Position numbers and translations under genes: made by a program
NCBI GenBank assembly: GCA_934294965.1
Contig: CAKRAM010000106.1
Location: forward strand, 1-21,876
Origin: an uncultured Clostridia bacterium
Lineage (GTDB): Bacteria > Bacillota > Clostridia > Christensenellales > CAG-314
Length of the DNA: 21,876 nucleotides
Direction of reading: 5' to 3'
Shown: positions 1 to 6,532 of the stretch, piece after piece
Numbering within the stretch: position 1 is the stretch's first letter
Layout of the letters: each line of letters starts with the position of its first letter
Notes under the pieces: model-generated
What the model saw: only the letters and a program-made list of their open reading frames with translations
What the model was told of the DNA's origin: nothing
The model's database searches: none

Positions 1-32
1 AGCAGAAGAACCAAAGTTTGTAGGAGGGCAAC

Positions 33-1952
33 GTGCAAAACGATATCGTTTTGACAAAGGTGCAAGTCGATGCAGAAATAAATTGCTATCGCAAAGTTTT
101 TGACGTCGTTCGCCTTTTACACAAAGATCAAATTGCAGGCATATGCAAAAAAGAGGACATCGTCAACAGCACCTGTCCGTGTTTCTCGTTTTGGGGAAAG
201 AACGAAGCGTGCGATAATTGCGTTTCGGCAAAAGCGTGGCAGACCAAAACCGACGAAACAAAAATAGAGTTTTCCGCCGACGAAATTTATCAGGTTATCG
301 CGCATTACGTGGAAGTGGACGGAGAACCTTGCGTAATGGAGTTATTAAAAAAGTTCGATCTGGAACATTGTTTGGATTTATCCGGCGAAGAAAAGTTGCT
401 TGCACAGGTCAAAGGCTATTACGAAAAGACCTATTCCGACGTGATGACCGGCGTAAAAAACCGCCGATTCTACGAGGAAAAACTTAAAAGCACCACATTG
501 AACGCGGGAATTGCAATGATGGACATAGACGACTTCAAGGTCTATAACGACGTTTACGGGCATATCGCCGGCGATGCGGTTATAAAAGCAATTGCCGAAA
601 AAATACAAAATTCCATCCGCTCGACGGACAAACTGGTGCGCTACGGCGGCGACGAGTTTTTGCTTGTTATGACGGGAGTTGCGGCAGGTGAATTCGATTC
701 CGCGCTGAAAAACATCAGACAAAGCATAGGCACGATAAAAGTGCCGGGTTACGAACACATTAAACTTACGATAAGTATCGGAGCAACGCTGTGCAAAAAC
801 GAACTTGCACACATTGCCGTAAATCGCGCCGACAGGCTGCTGTACAAAGCAAAACTTCAAAAGGACGTCGTTATCACGGATAGATACGGCGAAAGTTCGT
901 TCGCTGCGGAAAAGCCAAGCGTTCTTATCGTGGACGATTCGGTAATCAACCGTGAAGTGCTTTCGTCCATTTTGAGCAACGAGTACAACATAATAGAAGC
1001 CGACAGCGGAGAAGCGTGTTTGGCGGCGCTGAAACGCTTCGGCACGCAAATATCCGTTGTACTTTTGGATATGGTGATGCCGGGCATGGACGGGTTTGCC
1101 GTGTTGGAGCATATGAACAAAACGCGCCTAATTGAGGAAATCCCGGTTATAACCATAACCGGCGACAAATCCACGATTCAAAAAGCCTACGAAATGGGCG
1201 TTTCGGATTTTATCTATCGTCCGTTCGACGCAAAAATAGTCTACAGGCGCGTGTCCAACACAATCAACCTGTACGAAAAACAAAAGCGACTTGTTTCTGC
1301 TGTTTCCAACGAGATTTTGGAAAAGGAAAAGTGCAGCCGTATTTTGGTGGATATTCTCAGTCAAGTTGCGGAGTTTTGTGTCGGTATTGGCGGCGAGCAC
1401 ATCGCAAACATCAATCGAATCACCGAGTTGTTGCTTGTTCGACTTAGAGAAAAAACCGACAAATACGATTTGACGGATAAGGATATTTACCTTATCAAAA
1501 CGGCGTCGTCATTGCACGATATCGGCAAAGTGGGCATCAGCAGCGAAATTTTGAACAAACCGGGCAAACTTACTCCGGAGGAATACGAGATAGTTAAAAA
1601 GCATACCGAAATCGGCGCGGAAATCGTGTTGAATTTGCGGGAATATAGGGAAGAACCCTTGGTTAAGTATGCCCACGATATTTGCTTGTATCACCACGAA
1701 AGATACGACGGCGGCGGATATCCCACGGGACTGAAAGGGGACGATATCCCCATTGCGGCGCAGGTTGTGTCCATGGCGGATGCGTACGACGCGCTTACGG
1801 CAAAACGCGTGTACAAGGAGGCCTACTCCTCCGAAGAGGCAGTGGATATGATCTTGGACGGCAAATGCGGTAAGTTCAATCTGCTTTTGTTGGAGTGCTT
1901 GGAGGATATACGAAAGTTTTTGGTAAAAGACAGGTTCGGGCAAATAAAATAA
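33..1952 (+). CDS. GGDEF - receiver - HD-GYP cyclic-di-GMP signalling protein
   Basis: A cytoplasmic 639-residue protein with both c-di-GMP synthesis and hydrolysis domains. Residues 1-130 are an N-terminal sensor-like region with a cysteine cluster (C48, C50, C60, C63). A GGDEF domain follows (about 135-285) with intact GGDEF at 205-209 and an RxxD inhibitory site at 196-199, so an active, feedback-inhibited cyclase is expected. A receiver domain (about 295-410) has acidic residues D301/D302, phospho-acceptor D346, and Arg396 where Lys is usual before Pro. The HD-GYP domain (about 440-639) has HDIGK at 495-499 and HHERYDGGGYP at 554-564, as in active c-di-GMP phosphodiesterases that give pGpG or GMP. 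It starts at GTG 33, five bases after AGGAGGG. The HPt gene follows 20 bases later and probably phosphorylates D346. Having the receiver between two opposing output domains suggests phosphorylation switches between them (inference). No transmembrane segment is seen. Confidence 0.93.
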   Translation: MQNDIVLTKVQVDAEINCYRKVFDVVRLLHKDQIAGICKKEDIVNSTCPCFSFWGKNEACDNCVSAKAWQTKTDETKIEFSADEIYQVIAHYVEVDGEPCVMELLKKFDLEHCLDLSGEEKLLAQVKGYYEKTYSDVMTGVKNRRFYEEKLKSTTLNAGIAMMDIDDFKVYNDVYGHIAGDAVIKAIAEKIQNSIRSTDKLVRYGGDEFLLVMTGVAAGEFDSALKNIRQSIGTIKVPGYEHIKLTISIGATLCKNELAHIAVNRADRLLYKAKLQKDVVITDRYGESSFAAEKPSVLIVDDSVINREVLSSILSNEYNIIEADSGEACLAALKRFGTQISVVLLDMVMPGMDGFAVLEHMNKTRLIEEIPVITITGDKSTIQKAYEMGVSDFIYRPFDAKIVYRRVSNTINLYEKQKRLVSAVSNEILEKEKCSRILVDILSQVAEFCVGIGGEHIANINRITELLLVRLREKTDKYDLTDKDIYLIKTASSLHDIGKVGISSEILNKPGKLTPEEYEIVKKHTEIGAEIVLNLREYREEPLVKYAHDICLYHHERYDGGGYPTGLKGDDIPIAAQVVSMADAYDALTAKRVYKEAYSSEEAVDMILDGKCGKFNLLLLECLEDIRKFLVKDRFGQIK

Positions 1953-1972
1953 AGTCGAGAGGAAAAACGCGT

Positions 1973-2323
1973 ATGACGTTGGAGCAATTTTACGAAAAAG
2001 TCGGCGGAGATTATCGCGACGTGACGTCGAGGCTAGTTTCCGAGTCGCTGGTCAAACGTTTTTTGCTTATGTTTTTGCAAGATCCGAGTTTTTTGCAGCT
2101 TAAGAAGGCGTTGGACTCCGGCAATGCCGATTCGGCTTTTCGCGCGGCGCATACCCTAAAAGGAGTTTGTTCCAATTTGGGGCTAAGTCGCCTGCAAACG
2201 CTTGCGGCGGAACTTACCGAACTGCTTCGCGGAAGAACTTTTGAAAAAGGCTTGCAGGAATTGTTTGCCGACGTGGAGAAAGAATACAACATCGTAACGG
2301 CGGCAATCGAGCAAATAGAATAA
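1973..2323 (+). CDS. HPt domain phosphotransfer protein
   Basis: A small all-helical protein of 116 residues matching a stand-alone histidine phosphotransfer (HPt) domain. The hallmark AAHTLKG motif places the phospho-accepting histidine at residue 60, followed by a conserved Asn-Leu-Gly. HPt proteins relay phosphate between hybrid kinases and receivers. The adjacent upstream protein carries a receiver domain, so it is the obvious partner. ATG at 1973 is chosen because GAGAGG lies about ten bases upstream; the open frame runs further back only because it overlaps the preceding gene. The gap to that gene is 20 bases, so the two are likely co-transcribed. No histidine kinase is present in the window, so the source of phosphate lies elsewhere. 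Confidence 0.88.
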   Translation: MTLEQFYEKVGGDYRDVTSRLVSESLVKRFLLMFLQDPSFLQLKKALDSGNADSAFRAAHTLKGVCSNLGLSRLQTLAAELTELLRGRTFEKGLQELFADVEKEYNIVTAAIEQIE

Positions 2324-2353
2324 TACAAAATAAACAAAACAATAAAAACAAAC

Positions 2354-2389
2354 AAAAAAAGGAATTGCGACAAAGCAATTCCTTTTTTT
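2354..2389. terminator. Bidirectional intrinsic terminator
   Basis: An 8-bp perfect stem (2361-2368 with 2375-2382, six-base loop) is flanked by seven A on the left and seven T on the right. It works in both directions: it ends the HPt transcript on plus and the tRNA-Pro transcript on minus. Its right-hand T tract overlaps the encoded CCA end of the tRNA by one base. Confidence 0.85.
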
Positions 2390-2465
2390 GGTCTGAGTGA
2401 CTGGACTTGAACCAGCGACACCTAGACCCCCAGTCTAGTGCGCTACCAAACTGCGCTACACCCAG
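2389..2465 (-). tRNA. tRNA-Pro (anticodon GGG)
   Basis: Read on minus, a complete cloverleaf. The 7-bp acceptor stem (5' CTGGGTG, 3' CACTCAG) has one G-T pair. The anticodon stem CTAGA/TCTAG encloses loop CTGGGGG, giving anticodon GGG. The T arm has loop TTCAAGT, the discriminator is A and the CCA is encoded. The shared terminator begins directly at the CCA. Confidence 0.95.
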
Positions 2466-2475
2466 ATGCCTGTAT

Positions 2476-2504
2476 ATGATACTACATCTCAAAAAAAAAT
2501 GCAA
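2476..2504 (-). promoter_or_regulatory. Probable SigA promoter for tRNA-Pro
   Basis: On minus, TTGCAT (2499-2504) is followed by a T-rich 17-base spacer and TATCAT (2476-2481). The start of the tRNA lies ten bases beyond. The -10 box matches at five of six positions, but the -35 box matches only at TTG. Confidence 0.5.
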
Positions 2505-2628
2505 CTGTTTTAACAAAATAGTGCAAATTTTCCGCAAAGGGCAAAATTTGCGGACATTTTGACATTGAGCCGATCGCTCGATGCGGCTTTTGCTCGGCGG
2601 AATACGTTTTTGTTTGCTCGGCGCGGCA
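2505..2628. other. Intergenic stretch with alternative hairpins
   Basis: Between the tRNA-Pro promoter and the DHH operon promoter. Two mutually exclusive stems overlap: a 9-bp pairing of 2523-2531 with 2543-2551, and an 8-bp pairing of 2531-2538 with 2547-2554. A third stem (about 2568-2588, one bulge) ends in four T. No coding signal is seen. Confidence 0.4.
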
Positions 2629-2657
2629 TTGACAGGGCAAATCGTATATGATATAAT
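2629..2657 (+). promoter_or_regulatory. Consensus SigA promoter of the DHH-DHH-surE operon
   Basis: An exact TTGACA (2629-2634), 17-base spacer and exact TATAAT (2652-2657), with TGA before the -10 box (extended -10). The predicted start near 2664 leaves a leader of about 53 bases before the first gene. Strong, probably constitutive expression is expected. Confidence 0.85.
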
Positions 2658-2716
2658 ACCCTATCACGGATTTGCTCGCGGCGCATGCCTCGGCAAACCG
2701 CAAGCAAGGAGGAACC

Positions 2717-3676
2717 ATGCCGGATATTTCGTTGGCGCAAAAAGCGCTGAATATAATAAAAAAATACGATACCGTTATCATACACCGTCACAGCAGCCCG
2801 GACGGTGACGCAATAGGCAGTCAGGTTGGATTGGCGGAAATTATTCGCACCAACTTTCCCAAAAAGAAAGTTTACATAGTGGGGGACGAACCCAAACGCT
2901 TTTCCTTTGTGGAAGGCAGCGCCCCGCAGGTCATTCCCGACGAAACATACAAAAATGCGTTGGCAATAGTGCTGGACACTTCGGCAAAGTTTATGATTTC
3001 CGACAGTCGCTACACTCTTGCCGCCGACACGTTGCGCTTCGATCACCACATTTTTTGCGAACCTATTTGCAATTTGGACGTGGTGGACACTTCTTACGAA
3101 AGTTGTTGCGGATTGATTACGGATTTTGCGCGCATGACCGACCTGGTTGTAAACGACAAGGCGGCAACGGCGCTGTTTGTCGGTATGGTTACCGACAGCG
3201 GCCGTTTTAGATACGACTCCACAACTTCGCAAACCTATGCGCTTGCCGCATTTTTGATGGCTCGCAAAATAGACACGACGGCAATTTATGCCGAGTTGTA
3301 CGCCGACGACTTCAAAATGATTCGTTTGCGCGCGGCATTTACGCTAAAAATTCAATTTACTCCGCAAAACACGGCATACATAATGACCACCAAGGAGGAA
3401 GTTGCCGAGTGCGGTGCGGACGCAAACACCGTTTCCCGCGCGATGGTCGGCACGATGTCGGACATAAAAGGCGTGGATATTTGGGCAAACTTCACCCAAA
3501 CGGAAAACGGCGTGCTTTGCGAACTGCGCTCCAAAAAGTACAACATTAACCCTATTGCCACAAAGTACGGCGGCGGCGGACATGCCAAAGCCAGCGGCGC
3601 AACGGTGGCAAACTTCCAAGTTGCAAAGCAAATGCTTGCCGATTTGGACGAACTTCAAAAACAAAGTGAGGAATAA
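2717..3676 (+). CDS. nrnA: DHH/DHHA1 phosphoesterase, NrnA-like (copy 1)
   Basis: A 319-residue cytoplasmic protein of the DHH superfamily, arranged like NrnA (nano-RNase and pAp phosphatase). The N-terminal DHH domain has the metal-binding motifs RHSSPDGDAIGS (residues 24-35), VLDTS, a DHH triplet and MVTDSGRF. The C-terminal DHHA1 domain ends with the substrate-binding glycine motif GGGGHAKASG. The family degrades 2-5 nt RNAs, often also pGpG, and dephosphorylates pAp, using Mn2+. ATG 2717 is selected because AAGGAGG sits four bases upstream; a TTG 45 bases earlier lacks such a site. It is the first gene of a three-gene operon, three bases ahead of a homologous copy. Which oligonucleotide it prefers cannot be told from sequence. 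Confidence 0.9.
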   Translation: MPDISLAQKALNIIKKYDTVIIHRHSSPDGDAIGSQVGLAEIIRTNFPKKKVYIVGDEPKRFSFVEGSAPQVIPDETYKNALAIVLDTSAKFMISDSRYTLAADTLRFDHHIFCEPICNLDVVDTSYESCCGLITDFARMTDLVVNDKAATALFVGMVTDSGRFRYDSTTSQTYALAAFLMARKIDTTAIYAELYADDFKMIRLRAAFTLKIQFTPQNTAYIMTTKEEVAECGADANTVSRAMVGTMSDIKGVDIWANFTQTENGVLCELRSKKYNINPIATKYGGGGHAKASGATVANFQVAKQMLADLDELQKQSEE

Positions 3677-3679
3677 ACG

Positions 3680-4663
3680 ATGACGCAACAACAAACGATG
3701 CAGGCGATTTTGGACAAAATTATTGCCTACGACACCATTATAATTACGCGGCACGTTCGTCCGGACGGCGACGCAATCGGCAGCAGCAACGGCTTGGCGG
3801 AGATTATCCGCGCAAGTTTTCCGCACAAAAAGGTATATGTTCAAACCGAGGACAGCAGCGACTATCTTGCGTTTTTGAACGGTGACGACCAGCCTATTTC
3901 CGACGACGAATACAACGGCGCGCTGCTCATCGTGCTGGATACCGCCACGCGCGACCGCATTTCCAACAGCAAATACGATTTGGCAAAGGAAGTTATCAAA
4001 ATCGACCACCACATCGACATCAAGCCCTATGGCGATTTGTGTTGGATAGAAGACTATCGCAGTTCCACTTGCGAAATGGTTGCGTATTTTTACAGCACGT
4101 TTAAGGACAAGTTGGCTCTTAATAAACGTGCGGCATTGTTTGTGTACACCGGCATGGTTACGGATAGCGGTCGTTTTAGATACGAATCGACCACGGGAGA
4201 AACGCTTCGCCTTGCAGGTATGCTTTTGGACGAAGGCGTCAACACCGATTGGCTGTTTGCCAACTTGTACTTGGCGGACTTGGAGTACTACAAGTTCCAA
4301 GCATACGTTCACAAAAAGATGAAAATCACCCCTAGCGGAGTGGCGTACTTGCACGTGGACAAAAAAATGCAACAACAATTTAACCTTACCACCGAGCAGG
4401 CAAGCGAAGCGGTATCTTTTATGAATTCTATCAAAGGCAGCATTGCTTGGCTTGCGTTTATCGATATGCCGGACGGAACTATTCGCGTCCGTTTGCGCAG
4501 CAGATTTATGCAAATTAACGCCCTTGCGGAAAAATACGGCGGCGGCGGACATCAATGTACTTGTGGCGCAACGCTCAAACATAAAAAGCAAATCGACCTG
4601 CTTGTTGCCGATGCAGACCAAATGGTTGCCGAGTACAAATCCACGCACGAGGGCTGGCTATGA
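3680..4663 (+). CDS. DHH/DHHA1 phosphoesterase, NrnA-like (copy 2)
   Basis: A 327-residue homologue of the gene directly upstream, with the same domain order and motifs: RHVRPDGDAIGS near the N terminus, VLDTA, DHH, MVTDSGRF and a C-terminal GGGGH. All predicted metal ligands are kept, so it should be active. The C-terminal substrate motif differs: GGGGHQCTCGA replaces the usual form with Ala and Ser-Gly, which may alter specificity (inference). ATG 3680 follows the previous stop after three bases, with GAGG eight bases upstream. Its own stop overlaps the surE start as ATGA. The pair looks like an old tandem duplication with possible division of labour, for example nano-RNA versus pAp or a dinucleotide signal. 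Confidence 0.88.
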   Translation: MTQQQTMQAILDKIIAYDTIIITRHVRPDGDAIGSSNGLAEIIRASFPHKKVYVQTEDSSDYLAFLNGDDQPISDDEYNGALLIVLDTATRDRISNSKYDLAKEVIKIDHHIDIKPYGDLCWIEDYRSSTCEMVAYFYSTFKDKLALNKRAALFVYTGMVTDSGRFRYESTTGETLRLAGMLLDEGVNTDWLFANLYLADLEYYKFQAYVHKKMKITPSGVAYLHVDKKMQQQFNLTTEQASEAVSFMNSIKGSIAWLAFIDMPDGTIRVRLRSRFMQINALAEKYGGGGHQCTCGATLKHKKQIDLLVADADQMVAEYKSTHEGWL

Positions 4664-5391
4664 GGATACTTATCACCAACGACGACGGCATTTTGTCCGA
4701 AGGTATCGTGCTGCTTGCATGTTGGGCAAAAACGCTGGGAGAAGTGACTGTGTGCGCCCCAAAAACGCAGCAGAGCGGAAAAAGTCACGCCATTAACATT
4801 CACGTTCCGTTTGAGGTAACCGAGGCTCATTTTCCCGTCTGTGGCGTCAAGGCGTACTGCGTGGACAGCACTCCCGTCGATTGCGTTCGCTTTGCAACCT
4901 TGGGACTAAACCAAACCTTCGATTTGGTTCTTTCCGGCGTGAACAAAGGGCTTAATCTTGGTGAGGACATCTTGTACAGCGGCACGGTGGGCGTTGTTTT
5001 CGAGGCGGCACTACGGGGTATTCCCGCGGTTGCGTTCTCCACCGAATACGATACTTTTGCCTATGCAGAGCAGCAATTGCCTGAGGTGTGGCAGTTTGTC
5101 ACGCAAAACAACTTGTTCGATGCCTGCAACTACTTTAACGTAAACATACCCAAAAACTCTCGCGGCATGCGCATAACGCGTCAGGGCGGACCGTATTTCA
5201 CCGACCGCTTCGAGTGGACGGAGCAAAGCAAAATTTTGCAAAGCGGATATTGCGTTCACCAAAACAATCACGATTGGCAAATCGATACCGACGCCACGAT
5301 AGACGGCTTTGTTACCATAACGCCGCTTTCCACCTTGCGTTACGACGTAGACGCTTGGGATAAACTAAAAAAGTTGAACGAGCAACAATAA
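4660..5391 (+). CDS. surE: SurE 5'/3'-nucleotidase
   Basis: A 243-residue protein, the normal length of SurE. The N terminus ILITNDDG carries the metal-binding pair D8/D9. The phosphate-site serine (S39, QQSGKSHA) and the SGVNKGLNLGEDILYSGT block with N95 are all present. SurE removes phosphate from nucleoside monophosphates in the cytoplasm and can cleave short polyphosphate. Its ATG overlaps the stop of the second DHH gene (ATGA), with GAGGG six bases upstream, showing translational coupling. After two oligonucleotide-degrading enzymes, SurE would take the resulting mononucleotides to nucleosides (inference). Confidence 0.93.
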   Translation: MRILITNDDGILSEGIVLLACWAKTLGEVTVCAPKTQQSGKSHAINIHVPFEVTEAHFPVCGVKAYCVDSTPVDCVRFATLGLNQTFDLVLSGVNKGLNLGEDILYSGTVGVVFEAALRGIPAVAFSTEYDTFAYAEQQLPEVWQFVTQNNLFDACNYFNVNIPKNSRGMRITRQGGPYFTDRFEWTEQSKILQSGYCVHQNNHDWQIDTDATIDGFVTITPLSTLRYDVDAWDKLKKLNEQQ

Positions 5392-5425
5392 ATAATATAC
5401 ATGTTTTTCCGTCCACACGTGCAAC

Positions 5426-5457
5426 GCAGGCATAGCCTGTTCCGGTTAGTTTGTGTG
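5426..5457 (-). repeat. Inverted, degraded copy of the 6211-6242 repeat
   Basis: The reverse complement of this stretch matches about 6211-6242 (CACAC..., CCGG, ACAGGC, TGCCTGC) with a few indels. It contains a perfect 5-bp hairpin core around ATA (5426-5440). It marks the left limit of the repeat-rich intergenic block. Confidence 0.5.
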
Positions 5458-5567
5458 AATAATTGATAAAAGCATTCAATTGTAGACATTGCCGTGTTTG
5501 TTTCTTGATGTTTTTGTTGACTCAATGATGCCACTATGGCTTCCAATATGTCATGTTGAGATTGTCG

Positions 5568-5589
5568 AAACCGCCCAGAGCGGTTTTTT
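5568..5589 (+). terminator. Intrinsic terminator after surE
   Basis: A 7-bp stem AAACCGC/GCGGTTT (5568-5574 with 5580-5586, five-base loop) runs into a T tract. It lies about 180 bases after the surE stop and is the first credible plus-strand terminator of that operon. Confidence 0.6.
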
Positions 5590-5698
5590 GCAGATTAGTG
5601 TGCGATAATTGTTGCCATTTACAAATTTAGATATTGCAATGTTTATTGTTGCAAAATCTCCACAAATTTTGCATACGAATATGCGAAACCGGCTTGCC

Positions 5699-5843
5699 GG
5701 TCATCCTGAGCAACGTCGAAGGATCCCCTGGAAAGGTACCTTATGAAAAATAGACGGTATATTGCAACACACTGCCGAAGTTCACAATGTGTCCGTTCCC
5801 GGGGATGTTTCGACTGCGCTTCGCTGCGCTCAACATGACATAT
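5699..5843. repeat. CHVERSE-type inverted repeat element
   Basis: Two inward-facing arms bound about 145 bp. The left arm (5699-5728) reads GTCATCCTGAGC...TCGAAGGATC. The right arm (5806-5843) is its diverged partner, TTTCGACTGCGC...CAACATGACA. In a minus frame they read as CHVERSEAQSKHP and FDVAQDD, a signature of an intergenic repeat often mispredicted as protein in gut bacterial genomes. A further degraded fragment, TCATGTTGAG...TCGAAAC, lies at about 5550-5571. It has no transposase and is probably a non-autonomous palindromic repeat. Confidence 0.7.
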
Positions 5844-5916
5844 GGGAAGCAACGAACAACTGTGTATAATTGGTCAAGTAGAATACAATCGACCACACCT
5901 ACAAAACAGGCTTTGC
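5824..5916 (+). repeat. 93-bp direct repeat, copy 1
   Basis: It aligns without gaps to 6241-6333 with about six substitutions by eye. It begins with the CTGCGCTCAACATG end of the CHVERSE element and ends with ACAGGCTTTGC. A third partial copy of the border (ACAGGCTTTGCCTGCGCTCA) follows at 5906-5925. Confidence 0.85.
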
Positions 5917-5946
5917 CTGCGCTCAACATGACATTTCCGAACAGAC

Positions 5947-6155
5947 GTGCAACGGCGTTCGCACGCACCGACTTTCAGTCGGCTGCTATCGAACGAAGTC
6001 CCCGTTGCAGTCGGACTGCAAGGAACGAAATGACACATTTCGTTATTTTGTCACACTTTCGCCGGGGTGTCGCTTGCCCCGGCATCCCCCGCAGGGACGG
6101 CATTCCCGATACGCGGCTCGTGAATGCCGCTCTTTATTTCGCACGGCGAAATAAA
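5947..6155. repeat. Array of seven consecutive short hairpins
   Basis: Seven adjacent inverted repeats with unrelated arms: 5947-5964 (8 bp, one bulge), 5968-5982 (6 bp, loop TTC), 6005-6021 (7 bp, loop CGG), 6024-6044 (9 bp, loop ACA), 6061-6083 (7 bp, loop 9), 6098-6129 (8 bp, loop 16) and 6133-6155 (9 bp, loop 5). All arms except the first are perfectly complementary. They fill most of 200 bp with no coding signal. Confidence 0.75.
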
Positions 6156-6240
6156 CAATTGAACTTTGAAAAGCATTGCAATGCCAATAATTGCAAACCG
6201 CAATCAACACTGCACACGAACCGGCGGAAACAGGCTTTGC

Positions 6241-6333
6241 CTGCGCTCAACATGGCATATGGGAAGCAACGGACAACTGTATATAATTGGTCAAGTAGAA
6301 CACAATCGACCAAACCTACAAAACAGGTTTTGC
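6241..6333 (+). repeat. 93-bp direct repeat, copy 2
   Basis: This is the second copy of the repeat at 5824-5916, in the same orientation and of the same length. It is preceded by the same ACAGGCTTTGC border motif (6230-6240). The 324-bp interval between the copies contains the hairpin array. Confidence 0.85.
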
Positions 6334-6482
6334 AGCGGTGTGAATAAAGTTATACAAATAAAAGAGAAGCGCAAAATTGCAGGCAACTGCTTTTTTGCAG
6401 TGTGAATGGAAAGTTGTATAAAAGATAAACCGAGTATACTACAATCAATTTTTTACGAACAATAGGGTTGTGCAAACTGCAT

Positions 6483-6518
6483 AAAAAAGAAGCAAGCCGA
6501 TTGGCTTGCTTCTTTTTT
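6483..6518. terminator. Bidirectional intrinsic terminator
   Basis: A 10-bp perfect GC-containing stem (6489-6498 with 6503-6512, loop GATT) is flanked by six A and six T. It lies 15 bases past the stop of the minus-strand lipoprotein gene, so it ends the long minus block. It could also stop plus-strand read-through. Confidence 0.88.
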
Positions 6519-6532
6519 GCTATGTAGCAAAA

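Larger units (their letters stand above)
5392..6532. other. 1.1-kb gene-free, repeat-rich intergenic region
   Basis: No frame here has a ribosome site or recognisable protein. A 186-codon plus frame (5787-6347) translates repeat sequence twice over and is judged spurious. Contents are a terminator, a CHVERSE element, a 93-bp repeat pair, hairpins at 5671-5684 and 5688-5701, the seven-hairpin array and the terminator at 6483-6518. It separates convergent plus and minus operons. Confidence 0.7.

Noticed and set aside
1..23. End of an upstream gene (frame from base 3 with stop TAG at 21-23)
   Set aside because: Six codons are too few to support a gene, although the spacing to the ribosome site of the next gene would fit an operon.
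3344..4648. A 434-codon minus frame opposite the second DHH gene
   Set aside because: It is a shadow of a well-supported coding region, with no motif and no credible ribosome site.
5947..6155. The hairpin series as a CRISPR array
   Set aside because: There is no repeated unit: the arms differ in sequence and spacing, and no cas gene is present.
5787..6347. A 186-codon plus frame in the repeat block
   Set aside because: It translates both copies of the 93-bp repeat and the hairpin array, has no ribosome site and resembles no protein. It is most likely open by chance.
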